Below, piece after piece: positions 15,919 to 23,315 of a DNA stretch of 64,000 nucleotides. The stretch lies in assembly GCA_050290785.1 (NCBI GenBank), contig JBNKIR010000011.1, positions 1 through 64,000 on the forward strand, given 5' to 3'. Each line of letters begins with the position of its first letter. Position 1 is the stretch's first letter. Source of the DNA: JAAGZL01 sp050290785. Its GTDB lineage: Bacteria; Pseudomonadota; Gammaproteobacteria; Chromatiales; Chromatiaceae. Both the position numbers and the translations under genes were made by a program. Below the pieces are notes generated by a model that saw only the letters and a program-made list of their open reading frames with translations, was not told where the DNA came from and searched no databases.

Positions 15919-16401
15919 ATGACCATGATTACCGCTCTTTACCCAGGGACATTTGATCCGATAACAAACGGCCATAGCGACATTGTGGGGCGGGCAGCAG
16001 TGTTGTTTGACAAGGTGATCGTAGCGGTGGCGGCAAATCCTGGGAAGAGTCCGGCATTTTCGCTGGATGAGCGGGTCAGGTTGGCGCGCGAGGTGTTGTC
16101 TAACCATGAGCGGGTCGAGGTCATTGAGTTTGATAGTCTGCTGGTGAACTTTGCCCGTCAGTGTGGGGCTAGTGTGATCCTTCGTGGATTGCGTGCCGTG
16201 TCAGATTTTGAGTATGAGTTCCAGCTTGCTGGGATGAACAGGCGGCTGGCGCCGGATATAGAGACAGTCTTCCTTACGCCGGGCGAGCAATTCGCATATA
16301 TATCATCCAGTTTGGTTCGTGAGGTTGCGATGCTGGGTGGAGATGTGTCGGATTTTGTCCATCCAGCGGTGGTAGGTGCCCTGGCGGAGCGGGTGCGCTG
16401 A
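15919..16401 (+). CDS. coaD: Phosphopantetheine adenylyltransferase CoaD
   Basis: Makes dephospho-CoA from 4'-phosphopantetheine and ATP. Nucleotidyltransferase motif TNGH (16-19) follows ALYPGTFDP. Other family signatures are VILRGLRAVSDFEYEFQLAGMNR and the ATP-contacting FAYISSSLVREVA. The 160 residues match the family. Two start codons are possible (15919 or, two codons on, 15925). The neighbouring 2[4Fe-4S] ferredoxin gene is a conserved partner of coaD in gammaproteobacteria. Confidence 0.96.
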   Translation: MTMITALYPGTFDPITNGHSDIVGRAAVLFDKVIVAVAANPGKSPAFSLDERVRLAREVLSNHERVEVIEFDSLLVNFARQCGASVILRGLRAVSDFEYEFQLAGMNRRLAPDIETVFLTPGEQFAYISSSLVREVAMLGGDVSDFVHPAVVGALAERVR

Positions 16402-16462
16402 TTGCTGGGCTATATGTTTAAACGTGACTAGGGCATGGACCCTAAATTTCAGGAGTTAAAAA

Positions 16463-16708
16463 ATGGCTTTAATGATTACAGACGAATGCATCAGCTGCGA
16501 TGTATGTGTTCCAGAGTGCCCAAATGAGGCAATCAGTGAAGGTGATGAGTACTATGTGATTGACCCAGAGCGTTGTACCGAGTGCGTGGGTCATTTCGAT
16601 GAGCCGCAGTGCGTTGAGGTATGCCCTGTTGATTGTATCCCTAAGGATCCGAATCACGAAGAGTCTCAGGAAGAGCTGATGGCCAAGTACGAGAAAATGC
16701 AAGGCTAA
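16463..16708 (+). CDS. 2[4Fe-4S] ferredoxin, Allochromatium/YfhL type
   Basis: Small electron carrier of 81 residues. The first cluster motif is Cys9, Cys12, Cys15, Cys19-Pro. The second has the long insertion typical of this subclass: Cys38, Cys41, eight residues, then Cys50 and Cys54-Pro, with an extra Cys58. The C-terminal helix is acidic (DPNHEESQEELMAKYEKM), as in Allochromatium vinosum ferredoxin. These proteins have unusually low and unequal cluster potentials. The gene follows coaD by 61 nt and is closed by a strong terminator. Confidence 0.92.
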   Translation: MALMITDECISCDVCVPECPNEAISEGDEYYVIDPERCTECVGHFDEPQCVEVCPVDCIPKDPNHEESQEELMAKYEKMQG

Positions 16709-16740
16709 CAGATACCAAGACCTTCAATGTGGTTTGAGAA

Positions 16741-16767
16741 AAGGCCCCGGAACGGGGCCTTTTTTTT
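16741..16767 (+). terminator. Intrinsic terminator after ferredoxin gene
   Basis: Stem AAGGCCCC / GGGGCCTT (16741-16748 and 16754-16761), loop GGAAC, followed by eight T residues. It cleanly ends the coaD-ferredoxin unit. Confidence 0.85.
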
Positions 16768-16848
16768 GCCCTTATCTCTGGTTTCAACGCTCCGGCGTGG
16801 GGGGCGTTTAATATGTGCTACTAGGAGTATTCTACACGCTGCATCCCA

Positions 16849-16935
16849 TCGCCCGCAGAGCGGGGTCCTATACCAGAACGCAAGCCGCCACGGTAACTCC
16901 AAACCCCACCTGTGGGAGCCCAGTCTCCTGGGCGA
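16849..16935. repeat. Second REP-like hairpin pair
   Basis: 16849-16872 is a minus-strand copy of the unit (reads GACCCCGC-TCT-GCGGGCGA) and 16911-16935 is a plus-strand copy (TGTGGGAGCCCAG-TCTC-CTGGGCGA). The latter differs at 2 of 25 positions from the inverted copy at 7926-7950. The relative orientation of this pair is opposite to that at 7884-7950. Confidence 0.7.
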
Positions 16936-16985
16936 TCATAAAGATGTCTGATAGCCGGACGCGCGGTGAAAGAATATTTTGCACC

Positions 16986-16999
16986 CACGCTCCGGAGTG
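16986..16999. repeat. Decayed CCACGCTCC palindrome family copy
   Basis: CACGC-TCCG-GAGTG (4 of 5 stem pairs) resembles ACGC-TCCG-GCGT at 16787-16798 and TTCCCACGC-TCAT-GCGAGGGAA at 26357-26378. Together these suggest a dispersed short palindrome of the type TTCCCACGC-N4-GCGTGGGAA. Confidence 0.45.
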
Positions 17000-17026
17000 T
17001 CCATGCATCACCGGTTATCAGGATGG

Positions 17027-17055
17027 GTGATAATCTCCTGGTATGTTCCCATAAT
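17027..17055 (+). promoter_or_regulatory. Possible promoter of the 17-20.6 kb cluster
   Basis: GTGATA (17027-17032), 17 nt, CATAAT (17050-17055). The match is moderate (4/6 and 5/6). It lies 83 nt before the first gene of the cluster. Confidence 0.35.
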
Positions 17056-17138
17056 GATTTCTTGTTTATCCGGGAGGAATTTTTTTGCGAAGATGGGGGC
17101 AGTGAATTAGATCGAATATAAATGAGAGGAGAGATGCC

Positions 17139-17360
17139 ATGCAATTCAGTCCATGTCGTGGAAAGGACAACTGCACCGAAGGCGGTACCCATTGTGAAGG
17201 TTGCGGCCGTAGCCATGAAGAGATCGCCAGTACCCGTGCCTTGATCGCGTCGATCGCAGATTACGCAGTCAGCATGGGTTATGAGAACTACTCTGAGTTC
17301 ACCTCCTTTATCGGTGATAAGGCGGGAAAGGTGGTGAAGTTCCGAATGGAGAATTCCTAG
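17139..17360 (+). CDS. Small cysteine protein, DUF1289-like
   Basis: A 73-residue protein with four cysteines at positions 6, 12, 19 and 22. The segment CEGCGRSHEEIAS resembles the CxGCGRTxxEI core of DUF1289 proteins, which are small and probably bind a metal. The rest (SMGYENYSEFTSFIGDKAGKV) is not typical of DUF1289 and I do not recognise it. The ATG at 17139 follows a GAGAGGAGA ribosome site. It is the first gene of a same-strand cluster with 26-112 nt gaps, so it may be a cofactor or regulator for the next proteins. Function unknown. Confidence 0.7.
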   Translation: MQFSPCRGKDNCTEGGTHCEGCGRSHEEIASTRALIASIADYAVSMGYENYSEFTSFIGDKAGKVVKFRMENS

Positions 17361-17395
17361 CACCAGATGCAGTCATGGATTGAAGGAGCAGACAA

Positions 17396-18574
17396 ATGAA
17401 GACAGCGCCGCGTCAGATAATTACGCCACACCCGAAGATGGCACTAGACATACCTGAGGGTATGGCCCCGGTCGAGTTTTTTAACAGTCCCTGCAACCTG
17501 AAGAATCTGGCAGAGGAGAACGGTCTGTTTCGTACGCCGGAAAACCTCCTCATGTATCGCAAGATCATAGGGCATAGCACCGAGTTCGATACCTCCATCA
17601 TCCTGGATACCTCAAGGCGCATACTTGATCCTCTGGGGCGTCCGGTGCGGCGTGACGACATGACCCGCGATCAGAAGAAGGTCTGGAACCGGATGACCCA
17701 GATCATCTGCGACTATATGTTTGATGCATACCCTGACCCGGAGAGACATCTGATCCTGTGCGGCGAGGCCAGCCTGGATGCAACCTGGCCGTTGAACAAG
17801 CCCGGTGTGCCGAGTATCCGTATGATCCATAACCACTTTATCGTCTTTCCCGTAGATAAACTCATAGATGCGGATCACGCCAACCCCAACGACCCGAACC
17901 TTACCGATAGCGGACACCACAGTCTGTTCCTGCGGCATCTGAGCGATGTATATCATGAGTTTCTGGAGGTGCTGGATCTGCAGATACTGTCTCCGATGGC
18001 GCCGGATGACTCCAGTCTGAAACTCACCGGCTATCCGCAGGGGCTTCCCAGTTGGGAGGTTGTTGGCGGCGCAGCCAAGTTGCAGGATCAGTACTTTTGG
18101 TATGAGTATGAACAGGTCCTGTTGGGTTTTCTGGATTTCTATCGTACCTTCTTTTCCCTGGTGGCGACCGGTGATCCCAAGGTTCCGGACGAGGCCAATT
18201 TCCCCTCCCAGGTAGCGGATGTCCTGCTGGGGAACAACCAGTTTCAGCGGGTGGCGCGGGATCTGCGGGAGCAGGTTATTCAGGATCCGAAGTTCGCCAA
18301 CGAGATACGTTGGCGCCCGGCCTATAAACAGATCATGTTTCGGGATGACCGGGGACGCCTGATTGTCACCATCTCCCAGAACTCGGTCGGAAACGCCATT
18401 ACCGAGCTGCTGGGCATAGTTGTGAAGCGGGTTCAGGATCCGGAGGGCTATGCCAGGGTGGAGCCGGCGCTGATCACCAGGCTGTTGGCGGCGCGGGAGC
18501 GTCTGATCGCAGCGAACCTGGGGGAATCTATTTCCGCCCCATCCTGGAGAGACGGTCAGTACACCCCGCAATAG
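17396..18574 (+). CDS. Conserved hypothetical protein, His-rich core
   Basis: I do not recognise this 392-residue protein. No signal peptide or membrane segment is apparent. The middle has a striking run of histidines: IRMIHNHFIVFP (His145, His147), then His161, His174-His175, His181 and His187, interspersed with acidic residues (DADHANPNDPNLTDSGHH). That suggests a metal site or a HIT/GalT-like catalytic strand (H-x-H followed by hydrophobics), but the match is too short to assign. Cysteines at 33, 105 and 122 may also matter. It starts 35 nt after the DUF1289-like gene with a good AAGGAG site and is clearly part of the same transcription unit. Confidence 0.75.
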   Translation: MKTAPRQIITPHPKMALDIPEGMAPVEFFNSPCNLKNLAEENGLFRTPENLLMYRKIIGHSTEFDTSIILDTSRRILDPLGRPVRRDDMTRDQKKVWNRMTQIICDYMFDAYPDPERHLILCGEASLDATWPLNKPGVPSIRMIHNHFIVFPVDKLIDADHANPNDPNLTDSGHHSLFLRHLSDVYHEFLEVLDLQILSPMAPDDSSLKLTGYPQGLPSWEVVGGAAKLQDQYFWYEYEQVLLGFLDFYRTFFSLVATGDPKVPDEANFPSQVADVLLGNNQFQRVARDLREQVIQDPKFANEIRWRPAYKQIMFRDDRGRLIVTISQNSVGNAITELLGIVVKRVQDPEGYARVEPALITRLLAARERLIAANLGESISAPSWRDGQYTPQ

Positions 18575-18686
18575 CAGGGCGTGGCTGCTCCTGGGAGCCG
18601 GGAATCACCTGCTTATTGCTTGACTATTCTCTGATCCTACATTAGAAAGTTATTGAATGGACAGATATATATCGGCCAAACACTAA

Positions 18687-18986
18687 GTGTTGCTCCCGGA
18701 GAGCTGTAGAGAGGCGCCCGCCTGTATAGATTACCAGGCCTTCATATTTACTGTTCCACAGGATCTGGATGCCCATGTTTATCAACTGGTTAAAGGCAGG
18801 TTGGTAGAGATGGGCAGATTGCGCCATGAGATGTTGGGCGTCAGTTATGTGGATACGGAATGGGGTTTGTTGCTGGTGCCTCCGAATGGTTTCGACGAGA
18901 TGAAGGTATATTTCTTTCATCACATAACAATAAAAAAAATAGAGCAGATTCTCGATGAGATAGCGGTTCTGCTGAATACCCGGTAA
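18687..18986 (+). CDS. Small hypothetical protein
   Basis: A 99-residue protein of unknown family, without a signal or membrane segment. It has a mixed alpha/beta look (IDYQAFIFTVPQDLDAHVYQLVKG; WGLLLVPPNGFDEMKVYFF) and a C-terminal helix (IKKIEQILDEIAVLL). The start is uncertain: GTG at 18687 or TTG at 18690, with no strong ribosome site. It lies 112 nt after the His-rich gene and 34 nt before the next gene. The local DNA looks more AT-rich than the surroundings. Confidence 0.55.
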   Translation: MLLPESCREAPACIDYQAFIFTVPQDLDAHVYQLVKGRLVEMGRLRHEMLGVSYVDTEWGLLLVPPNGFDEMKVYFFHHITIKKIEQILDEIAVLLNTR

Positions 18987-19020
18987 ACCGGGGATTAGAG
19001 TTAGTAATGAGGAGAGATGC

Positions 19021-19410
19021 ATGGATATCCGGTCAAAGGACTATTGGACCATTACGCCAATGGCCCTTACTGAAGTTATAAATAAAAAACGTAGTGAGTT
19101 GAACAAGACTCCTATCGATCATGTCTCGATGAAGACCCACCTGATACTGAAGGCAAACGTCAGTCATCCTGGTGTTTTCGATTTCGAATCCTCAGAGCTA
19201 AAGCTGGATGAGAAGAGGATAGCCATTCTTCAGGAGATACTGAACGATCAGTTTGGTATCTATCTGGAGAAGCTCTCCCGTCACTGCACATTCCATCCGG
19301 CCAAGAAGGTGGAGAAGAGAAAGTCTCCGCCGGTATCTGTACCGGAAAGCAGTACGGAAGAGCAGGGTGAGGGGCTGATGTCGAAGCTGGGTCGGATGTT
19401 TGGCCGTTAG
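19021..19410 (+). CDS. Hypothetical protein with C-terminal amphipathic tail
   Basis: A 129-residue protein not matching any family I know. Residues 1-90 look globular (DYWTITPMALTEVINKKRSE, then KLDEKRIAILQEILNDQFG). A proline/serine/charged linker follows (KVEKRKSPPVSVPESSTEEQ), and the protein ends in a short amphipathic, basic helix, LMSKLGRMFGR. Such tails often hold a protein at the membrane surface, which is an inference here. The ATG at 19021 follows a GAGGAGA site. It sits between two other unknown genes on the same strand. Confidence 0.65.
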   Translation: MDIRSKDYWTITPMALTEVINKKRSELNKTPIDHVSMKTHLILKANVSHPGVFDFESSELKLDEKRIAILQEILNDQFGIYLEKLSRHCTFHPAKKVEKRKSPPVSVPESSTEEQGEGLMSKLGRMFGR

Positions 19411-19436
19411 AAAAGAACTACGGGGTATGGAGAGGC

Positions 19437-20630
19437 ATGAAGAAAGTAATACGGTTATACGGCCAGACATTTATTAGCGGCCTGAACAGGGTATTCCACT
19501 GTAATCATTACAACGCCTATCTGCAGATGGCTGTACTGTTGTCTGAAGGGGTGCCTGGGTGCAATCCACGCAAACTCCTGGCGGAGTCTGTCGTCCCTCT
19601 GGTGAAGAGACTTCTGGCCCAGGGTTATACCACTAAGGATCTGACGGATGAGTTCGCATTCTGCGGTTTCGGTAAACTGCGTTCCACCGATGAGGGTGAT
19701 TGGGTGACTCCGACATCACACTATGGTCAGGCCGCTATAACCCATAGCAAAAAAGAGCCGAGCTGTTTCTTTACCGCCGGATATATATCCGGCATCACTG
19801 ATCGGATAATGGAAGAGACGCTGTGTAAGCAGAAGGGATCTCCCGTAGATTGGTTCAAGTCCAAGGGGGAGATGTATCCCGTTGCAGACCCCTATCGTTA
19901 CAAGGCAGAATATACAGATGTCCCGCCGCGCTTTGGTTTTAGTGACTGCGATAAATTTGTCACGTCTGTCGATGAAGAGAAGATCATAGAGGCGGTGGCC
20001 GGTCTGCCTCTCTATGGTAAAGGCGGTGTGGATGATACCGGACTGATCGATGCGTTTGGCGTGGTGCTTACCAACCACTTTGCCGACTACTACAACTACG
20101 TATCCTATGAGACATACAACGGCATGCTCAATGGCGGTATGCCCAAGGAGCACACCAGAGATGTGTTTGTGCAGGGCGGCCATATCTGCGCCTTTAATAC
20201 CTTTGGCGGTATCATGTCGAGTCCGGAGTGGTATCAGTTGGTCGTGCCGCAATGCAAGGACGATACCGATTGGGTCCATGGAATGGTGGCCGTTATCAAC
20301 GCCCTGGGTTGGGGTGTCTGGCGTGTGGAGAAGATCGATCCGGGACACCAGCTGGTGATGCGTATCTATAACTCATATGAAGGTGTGGGTTACCGGCGTA
20401 TCTACAAACAGAGTGACGAGGTGCAGCTATCCTTTCTGAATATGGGTGCGGTCCAGGGTCTGGCCCATCTGCTTTGGAAGATCGATATCAAAGAGCGACC
20501 GACACTCGATCAGCATTTCTACACCGAAGTGTTTAATAACCCTGATGGCAGTTTTGATGTAACTCAGACCCATGCTATCGCAGCCGGGCATGGCTATGAC
20601 CGTATAGTCGCCACCAGAAGAGACAGCTGA
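19437..20630 (+). CDS. Hypothetical protein, possible tandem V4R-like domains
   Basis: A 397-residue soluble protein of unknown function. Residues 108-140 (PSCFFTAGYISGITDRIMEE, then TLCKQKGSPVDWF) resemble the aGyisG...E..C...G end of V4R (4-vinyl reductase-like small-molecule-binding) domains. The N-terminal stretch HCNHYNAYLQ (21-30) and LTNHFADYYN (211-220) look like the same element repeated, so the protein may consist of two related halves of about 190 residues. Cysteines at 22, 42, 76, 110, 130, 171, 251 and 273 are numerous. Last gene of the cluster; it ends 14 nt from a convergent YeeE/YedE gene across a shared hairpin terminator. Confidence 0.65.
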   Translation: MKKVIRLYGQTFISGLNRVFHCNHYNAYLQMAVLLSEGVPGCNPRKLLAESVVPLVKRLLAQGYTTKDLTDEFAFCGFGKLRSTDEGDWVTPTSHYGQAAITHSKKEPSCFFTAGYISGITDRIMEETLCKQKGSPVDWFKSKGEMYPVADPYRYKAEYTDVPPRFGFSDCDKFVTSVDEEKIIEAVAGLPLYGKGGVDDTGLIDAFGVVLTNHFADYYNYVSYETYNGMLNGGMPKEHTRDVFVQGGHICAFNTFGGIMSSPEWYQLVVPQCKDDTDWVHGMVAVINALGWGVWRVEKIDPGHQLVMRIYNSYEGVGYRRIYKQSDEVQLSFLNMGAVQGLAHLLWKIDIKERPTLDQHFYTEVFNNPDGSFDVTQTHAIAAGHGYDRIVATRRDS

Positions 20631-20633
20631 TCC

Positions 20634-20662
20634 GGCTGCCGTCGTTAGTGCGGCAGCCTCTT
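20634..20662. terminator. Convergent hairpin terminator
   Basis: Stem GGCTGCCG / CGGCAGCC (20634-20641 and 20651-20658) with a 9-nt loop that contains the stop codon of the opposing gene, followed on the plus strand by TCTTTCTC. Likely the shared end of two convergent units. Confidence 0.55.
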
Positions 20663-21061
20663 TCTCATGGCCCCGTACAGCCAGGTCCCGTGCAGGGCTC
20701 CGAGCAGGATAACGAATGCCCCCATGGATCCTGCACCCACCAGGGCGAAGATCGGTCCCGGGCATAGGCCCACAATCCCCCAACCCAGCCCGAAGATGAA
20801 TCCCCCGAGCGGATAGCGCATATTGCCATCGGCCTTTTGATGTATGGTGATGATGGTGCCTTCAAGGGACTTGATCGAGGTGAAGCGTTTCAATAACTCG
20901 GTCCCGATAAAGGCGGTTATCACGGCGCTGATGATTACACCGAACATCTGGAACGACTGGAAATGAAACATCTCCATGATGCGATACCAGGATGCTGCCT
21001 CTGCCTTCATCAGGGCGAAGCCGAAGATGATGCCGGCAATTACGTAAGGTAGCTGTCTCAT
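20645..21061 (-). CDS. YeeE/YedE family half-transporter (C-terminal type)
   Basis: Membrane protein of the YeeE/YedE (DUF395/DUF6691) family, whose characterised members move thiosulfate or other sulfur compounds. I start it at the ATG at 21061 (MRQLPYVIAGIIFGFALMKA, 138 residues); the open frame continues upstream inside the neighbouring gene. Four hydrophobic segments are visible. The key motif GLGWGIVGLCPGP places Cys100 at the re-entrant loop, where family members use a cysteine to pass sulfur species. It begins 4 nt after the stop of the partner half, so the two make one pseudosymmetric channel. Confidence 0.87.
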   Translation of the reverse strand: MRQLPYVIAGIIFGFALMKAEAASWYRIMEMFHFQSFQMFGVIISAVITAFIGTELLKRFTSIKSLEGTIITIHQKADGNMRYPLGGFIFGLGWGIVGLCPGPIFALVGAGSMGAFVILLGALHGTWLYGAMRKRLPH

Positions 21062-21065
21062 TCCA

Positions 21066-21632
21066 TTATCCCCCGAGCAGAAACGGAGTGATGAAGTTGG
21101 ATGCCAGGATGCCGCCGGCAAAGATACCCAGCACCGCCTTCAATGATTTCAATTGCAGTGTGGCCAGACCGGTGATGGCGTGACCGGAGGTGCAGCCGGA
21201 GGCGTAGCGGGTGCCGAAACCGATCAATATACCACTGACCGCCAGGATCAGGATATTGAGTGGGGTGATGGCGTAGAGCCTGGATGGTGAAAATCCCCCA
21301 TCCTGTACCACACCCCAGGAGGAGAGCATCTCATTGGCGGCGTCTGATAGTTCGATCGGTCCCGGGTGCTTGAAGACATATACGGCGAGGAATCCGCCGA
21401 TGGCGATGCCGATAACAAATGAGATGCACCAGCCGAACTGTTTCCAGTCATATTGGAAGAGACTGACATTTACCCTCTTGGGCTGGGTCATGGCGCAGAT
21501 ATGTTCCAGGTTTTGCGATACACCAAACGACTTGCTGCCTATCAACAGCATCAGCGGCACCATCGATCCGATAATAGGACCGGCCACATACCACGGCCAG
21601 GGGCCGCTCAACCATACAGACAACTGCTCCAT
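21066..21632 (-). CDS. YeeE/YedE family half-transporter (N-terminal type)
   Basis: Partner of the downstream gene, 188 residues, with about four membrane segments (around 14-34, 67-87, 122-140, 166-186). The conserved loop RYASGCTSGHAITGLATLQ carries Cys147, the counterpart of the transport cysteine in the other half. Split YeeE/YedE pairs are often found in sulfide- or thiosulfate-handling loci. There is no sulfurtransferase or TusA-like gene next to it here, only the unknown cluster on the other strand. The start ATG at 21632 follows GAGAGGA on the minus strand. Confidence 0.87.
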   Translation of the reverse strand: MEQLSVWLSGPWPWYVAGPIIGSMVPLMLLIGSKSFGVSQNLEHICAMTQPKRVNVSLFQYDWKQFGWCISFVIGIAIGGFLAVYVFKHPGPIELSDAANEMLSSWGVVQDGGFSPSRLYAITPLNILILAVSGILIGFGTRYASGCTSGHAITGLATLQLKSLKAVLGIFAGGILASNFITPFLLGG

Positions 21633-21782
21633 TTCCTCTCCTCATCAAACAAGAGGGCGCATTTTATGGGGTGAGCAGCCGGTCTACAACAGGGCTAGCA
21701 GTGGATGTCTGTATGGGCGAATAGATTGGATTTTGGGCAATAAACCATGCGGCGATGGCCTTTTTCGCTGAGTGAGACGGGG

Positions 21783-22595
21783 TTATTTCTGGCAGTGGTC
21801 GCAGAAAAATGCGGAACGTTGGCCGATCCGGTCGCGCTGGATCTTCCTTCCACAGCCGGGGCATGGCTCCCCCTCTTTTCCGTAGACCTGCAATTTCTGG
21901 GAGAAGTATCCAGGTTGGCCGTCGCCATGTTGAAAATCCCGCAGGGTGGTGCCTCCCTTTTTTATCGCCGCCCGCAGCACCGCCTTGATGTGGCCGGCCA
22001 GGATCTCATACTCATCCATGGTGACCTTATTGCAGGGGCGCCTGGGATGGATGCCGCTCATGAACAGGGCCTCGTTTGCGTAGATATTTCCCGCTCCGAC
22101 CACCACCTTGCCATCCATGATGAAGGTCTTGACCGGGCTCTTGCGCTTTTGAGCAAGCTGGTAGAGGTGTTTGCCGTTAAATGCCCGGCTCAATGGTTCG
22201 GGTCCCAGGTCTTTGAGCAGCTTGTGTTCCAGCGGGTCATCCCTGGTCCAGAGTACGGCTCCGAATCTGCGGGGATCCCGCATCCTCAGGCAGATCATGG
22301 GGAAGACCAGATCGAAGTGATCATGCTTTTCCGGATCGCTGCCGCGGGGTACGACGCGCAGGCTTCCAGACATGCCGAGATGAATAATCAGGGTGCCGTG
22401 ACCGAAGCGCAGCAGGAGATACTTTGCGCGCCTCTCCACCTCTTTGACCACGTGTCCGGAGAGTATGGCGTCAAGGCGTGGGGGTATGGGCCAGCGCAAC
22501 TTTCTCTGGCGCACGGTTACGCAGCTGACCTTCTGTCCCTCGATATGGGATGCAATACCGCGTCGGGTAGTTTCAACTTCTGGTAGCTCAGGCAT
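21783..22595 (-). CDS. mutM: Formamidopyrimidine-DNA glycosylase MutM (Fpg)
   Basis: Base-excision repair enzyme that removes 8-oxoguanine and formamidopyrimidines and then nicks the backbone. It begins MPELPEVETTRRG, with Pro2 as nucleophile and Glu3 as general acid. The lysine region is RRAKYLLLRF, the helix-two-turn-helix GAGNIYANEALF is present, and the C-terminal zinc finger is complete (CPGCGRKIQRDRIGQRSAFF, then CDHC). Its 270 residues are standard. Not obviously co-transcribed with its neighbours; about 150 nt separate it from the YeeE/YedE pair. Confidence 0.97.
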   Translation of the reverse strand: MPELPEVETTRRGIASHIEGQKVSCVTVRQRKLRWPIPPRLDAILSGHVVKEVERRAKYLLLRFGHGTLIIHLGMSGSLRVVPRGSDPEKHDHFDLVFPMICLRMRDPRRFGAVLWTRDDPLEHKLLKDLGPEPLSRAFNGKHLYQLAQKRKSPVKTFIMDGKVVVGAGNIYANEALFMSGIHPRRPCNKVTMDEYEILAGHIKAVLRAAIKKGGTTLRDFQHGDGQPGYFSQKLQVYGKEGEPCPGCGRKIQRDRIGQRSAFFCDHCQK

Positions 22596-22813
22596 TTTGG
22601 TTGTAGTTTTCTTGCGCCAGCCGTTCTATTAGCCAGGATCAAAATAAATAGATAGGTGATTCCAAGATCCTTGCTTATAGGAAATCTACTGAGATCCAAA
22701 CTGCTTGTTGTCTAGCTTTGGGGCTACCTATCCTGCCGGTCCTGCCAATACTACCAAAATTATCAGGGTAAAAGCTATGGAGAGCGCGCAGGTTTGCATG
22801 GGGTCCTTCACCC

Positions 22814-23314
22814 CTATTGCCCTGGTGTCGCCGTGTAGTTTTCCGGGGGTGCCTGCAGGAGATGGAAAAAACGGTCATTTATCAGATGGATGGAATTTCC
22901 GATACGTACATAGCGGCGTTGATTCATGGGATGGAGCGCTCCCAGCTCAATGCGGGTCTGGTTTAGGGTAAGAGTGGTCAGAGGCGGGTCCAGGCCAAAA
23001 TCCACCAGGTTATCCGGGGCCTGGAATCTACTCGTGCTTCTGGTGTTGGCGATCTCCAGTATCTTCCTTATCAAGGCGTCATCTGCCTTGCCACTGGACG
23101 GTTCTGTCATCATCCATCCGGTCGCTGTGCGCTCCAGACGTATGCTTGGATTACCGCCGTTCGCTATCTCCATCCGGGTCACCTGATCCGGTGAGAGAGA
23201 GGTGAGGTATATCACCTGATCCTCATCCTGCTGTTCCAGACTGATCCATACCTGGCTGGCCAGCAATAAGGCCATGAACAGCAGGGATGCGTTTACCAGG
23301 AGCGTGCGCCGCAT
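22814..23314 (-). CDS. DUF4340-like protein of a Gld-type ABC locus
   Basis: A protein of about 166 residues with one N-terminal membrane segment (TLLVNASLLFMALLLASQVW) and an exposed domain (LTSLSPDQVTRMEIANGG, RLERTATGWMMTEP) typical of DUF4340. I start it at the ATG at 23314, two bases before the upstream gene's stop. It is shorter than many DUF4340 proteins, which often carry repeated domains. As in other genomes it closes an operon of ABC ATPase, ABC permease and GldG-like protein. Role unknown, presumably periplasmic and associated with the transporter. Confidence 0.75.
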   Translation of the reverse strand: MRRTLLVNASLLFMALLLASQVWISLEQQDEDQVIYLTSLSPDQVTRMEIANGGNPSIRLERTATGWMMTEPSSGKADDALIRKILEIANTRSTSRFQAPDNLVDFGLDPPLTTLTLNQTRIELGALHPMNQRRYVRIGNSIHLINDRFFHLLQAPPENYTATPGQ

Positions 23315-23315
23315 G

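Larger units (their letters stand above)
16769..17138. other. 370-nt intergenic stretch with REP-like repeats
   Basis: No protein gene. It holds an ACGC-TCCG-GCGT palindrome (16787-16798), a divergent pair of the REP-like unit (16849-16872 and 16911-16935), a second decayed palindrome of the first kind (16986-16999), and a weak sigma-70-like promoter for the downstream cluster (17027-17055). Confidence 0.65.

Noticed and set aside
17612..18571. 319-codon open frame opposite the His-rich gene
   Set aside because: The plus-strand frame has the good ribosome site and operon spacing; the minus frame looks like a codon-bias shadow.
21747..22586. 279-codon open frame opposite mutM
   Set aside because: The minus strand encodes an unmistakable MutM.
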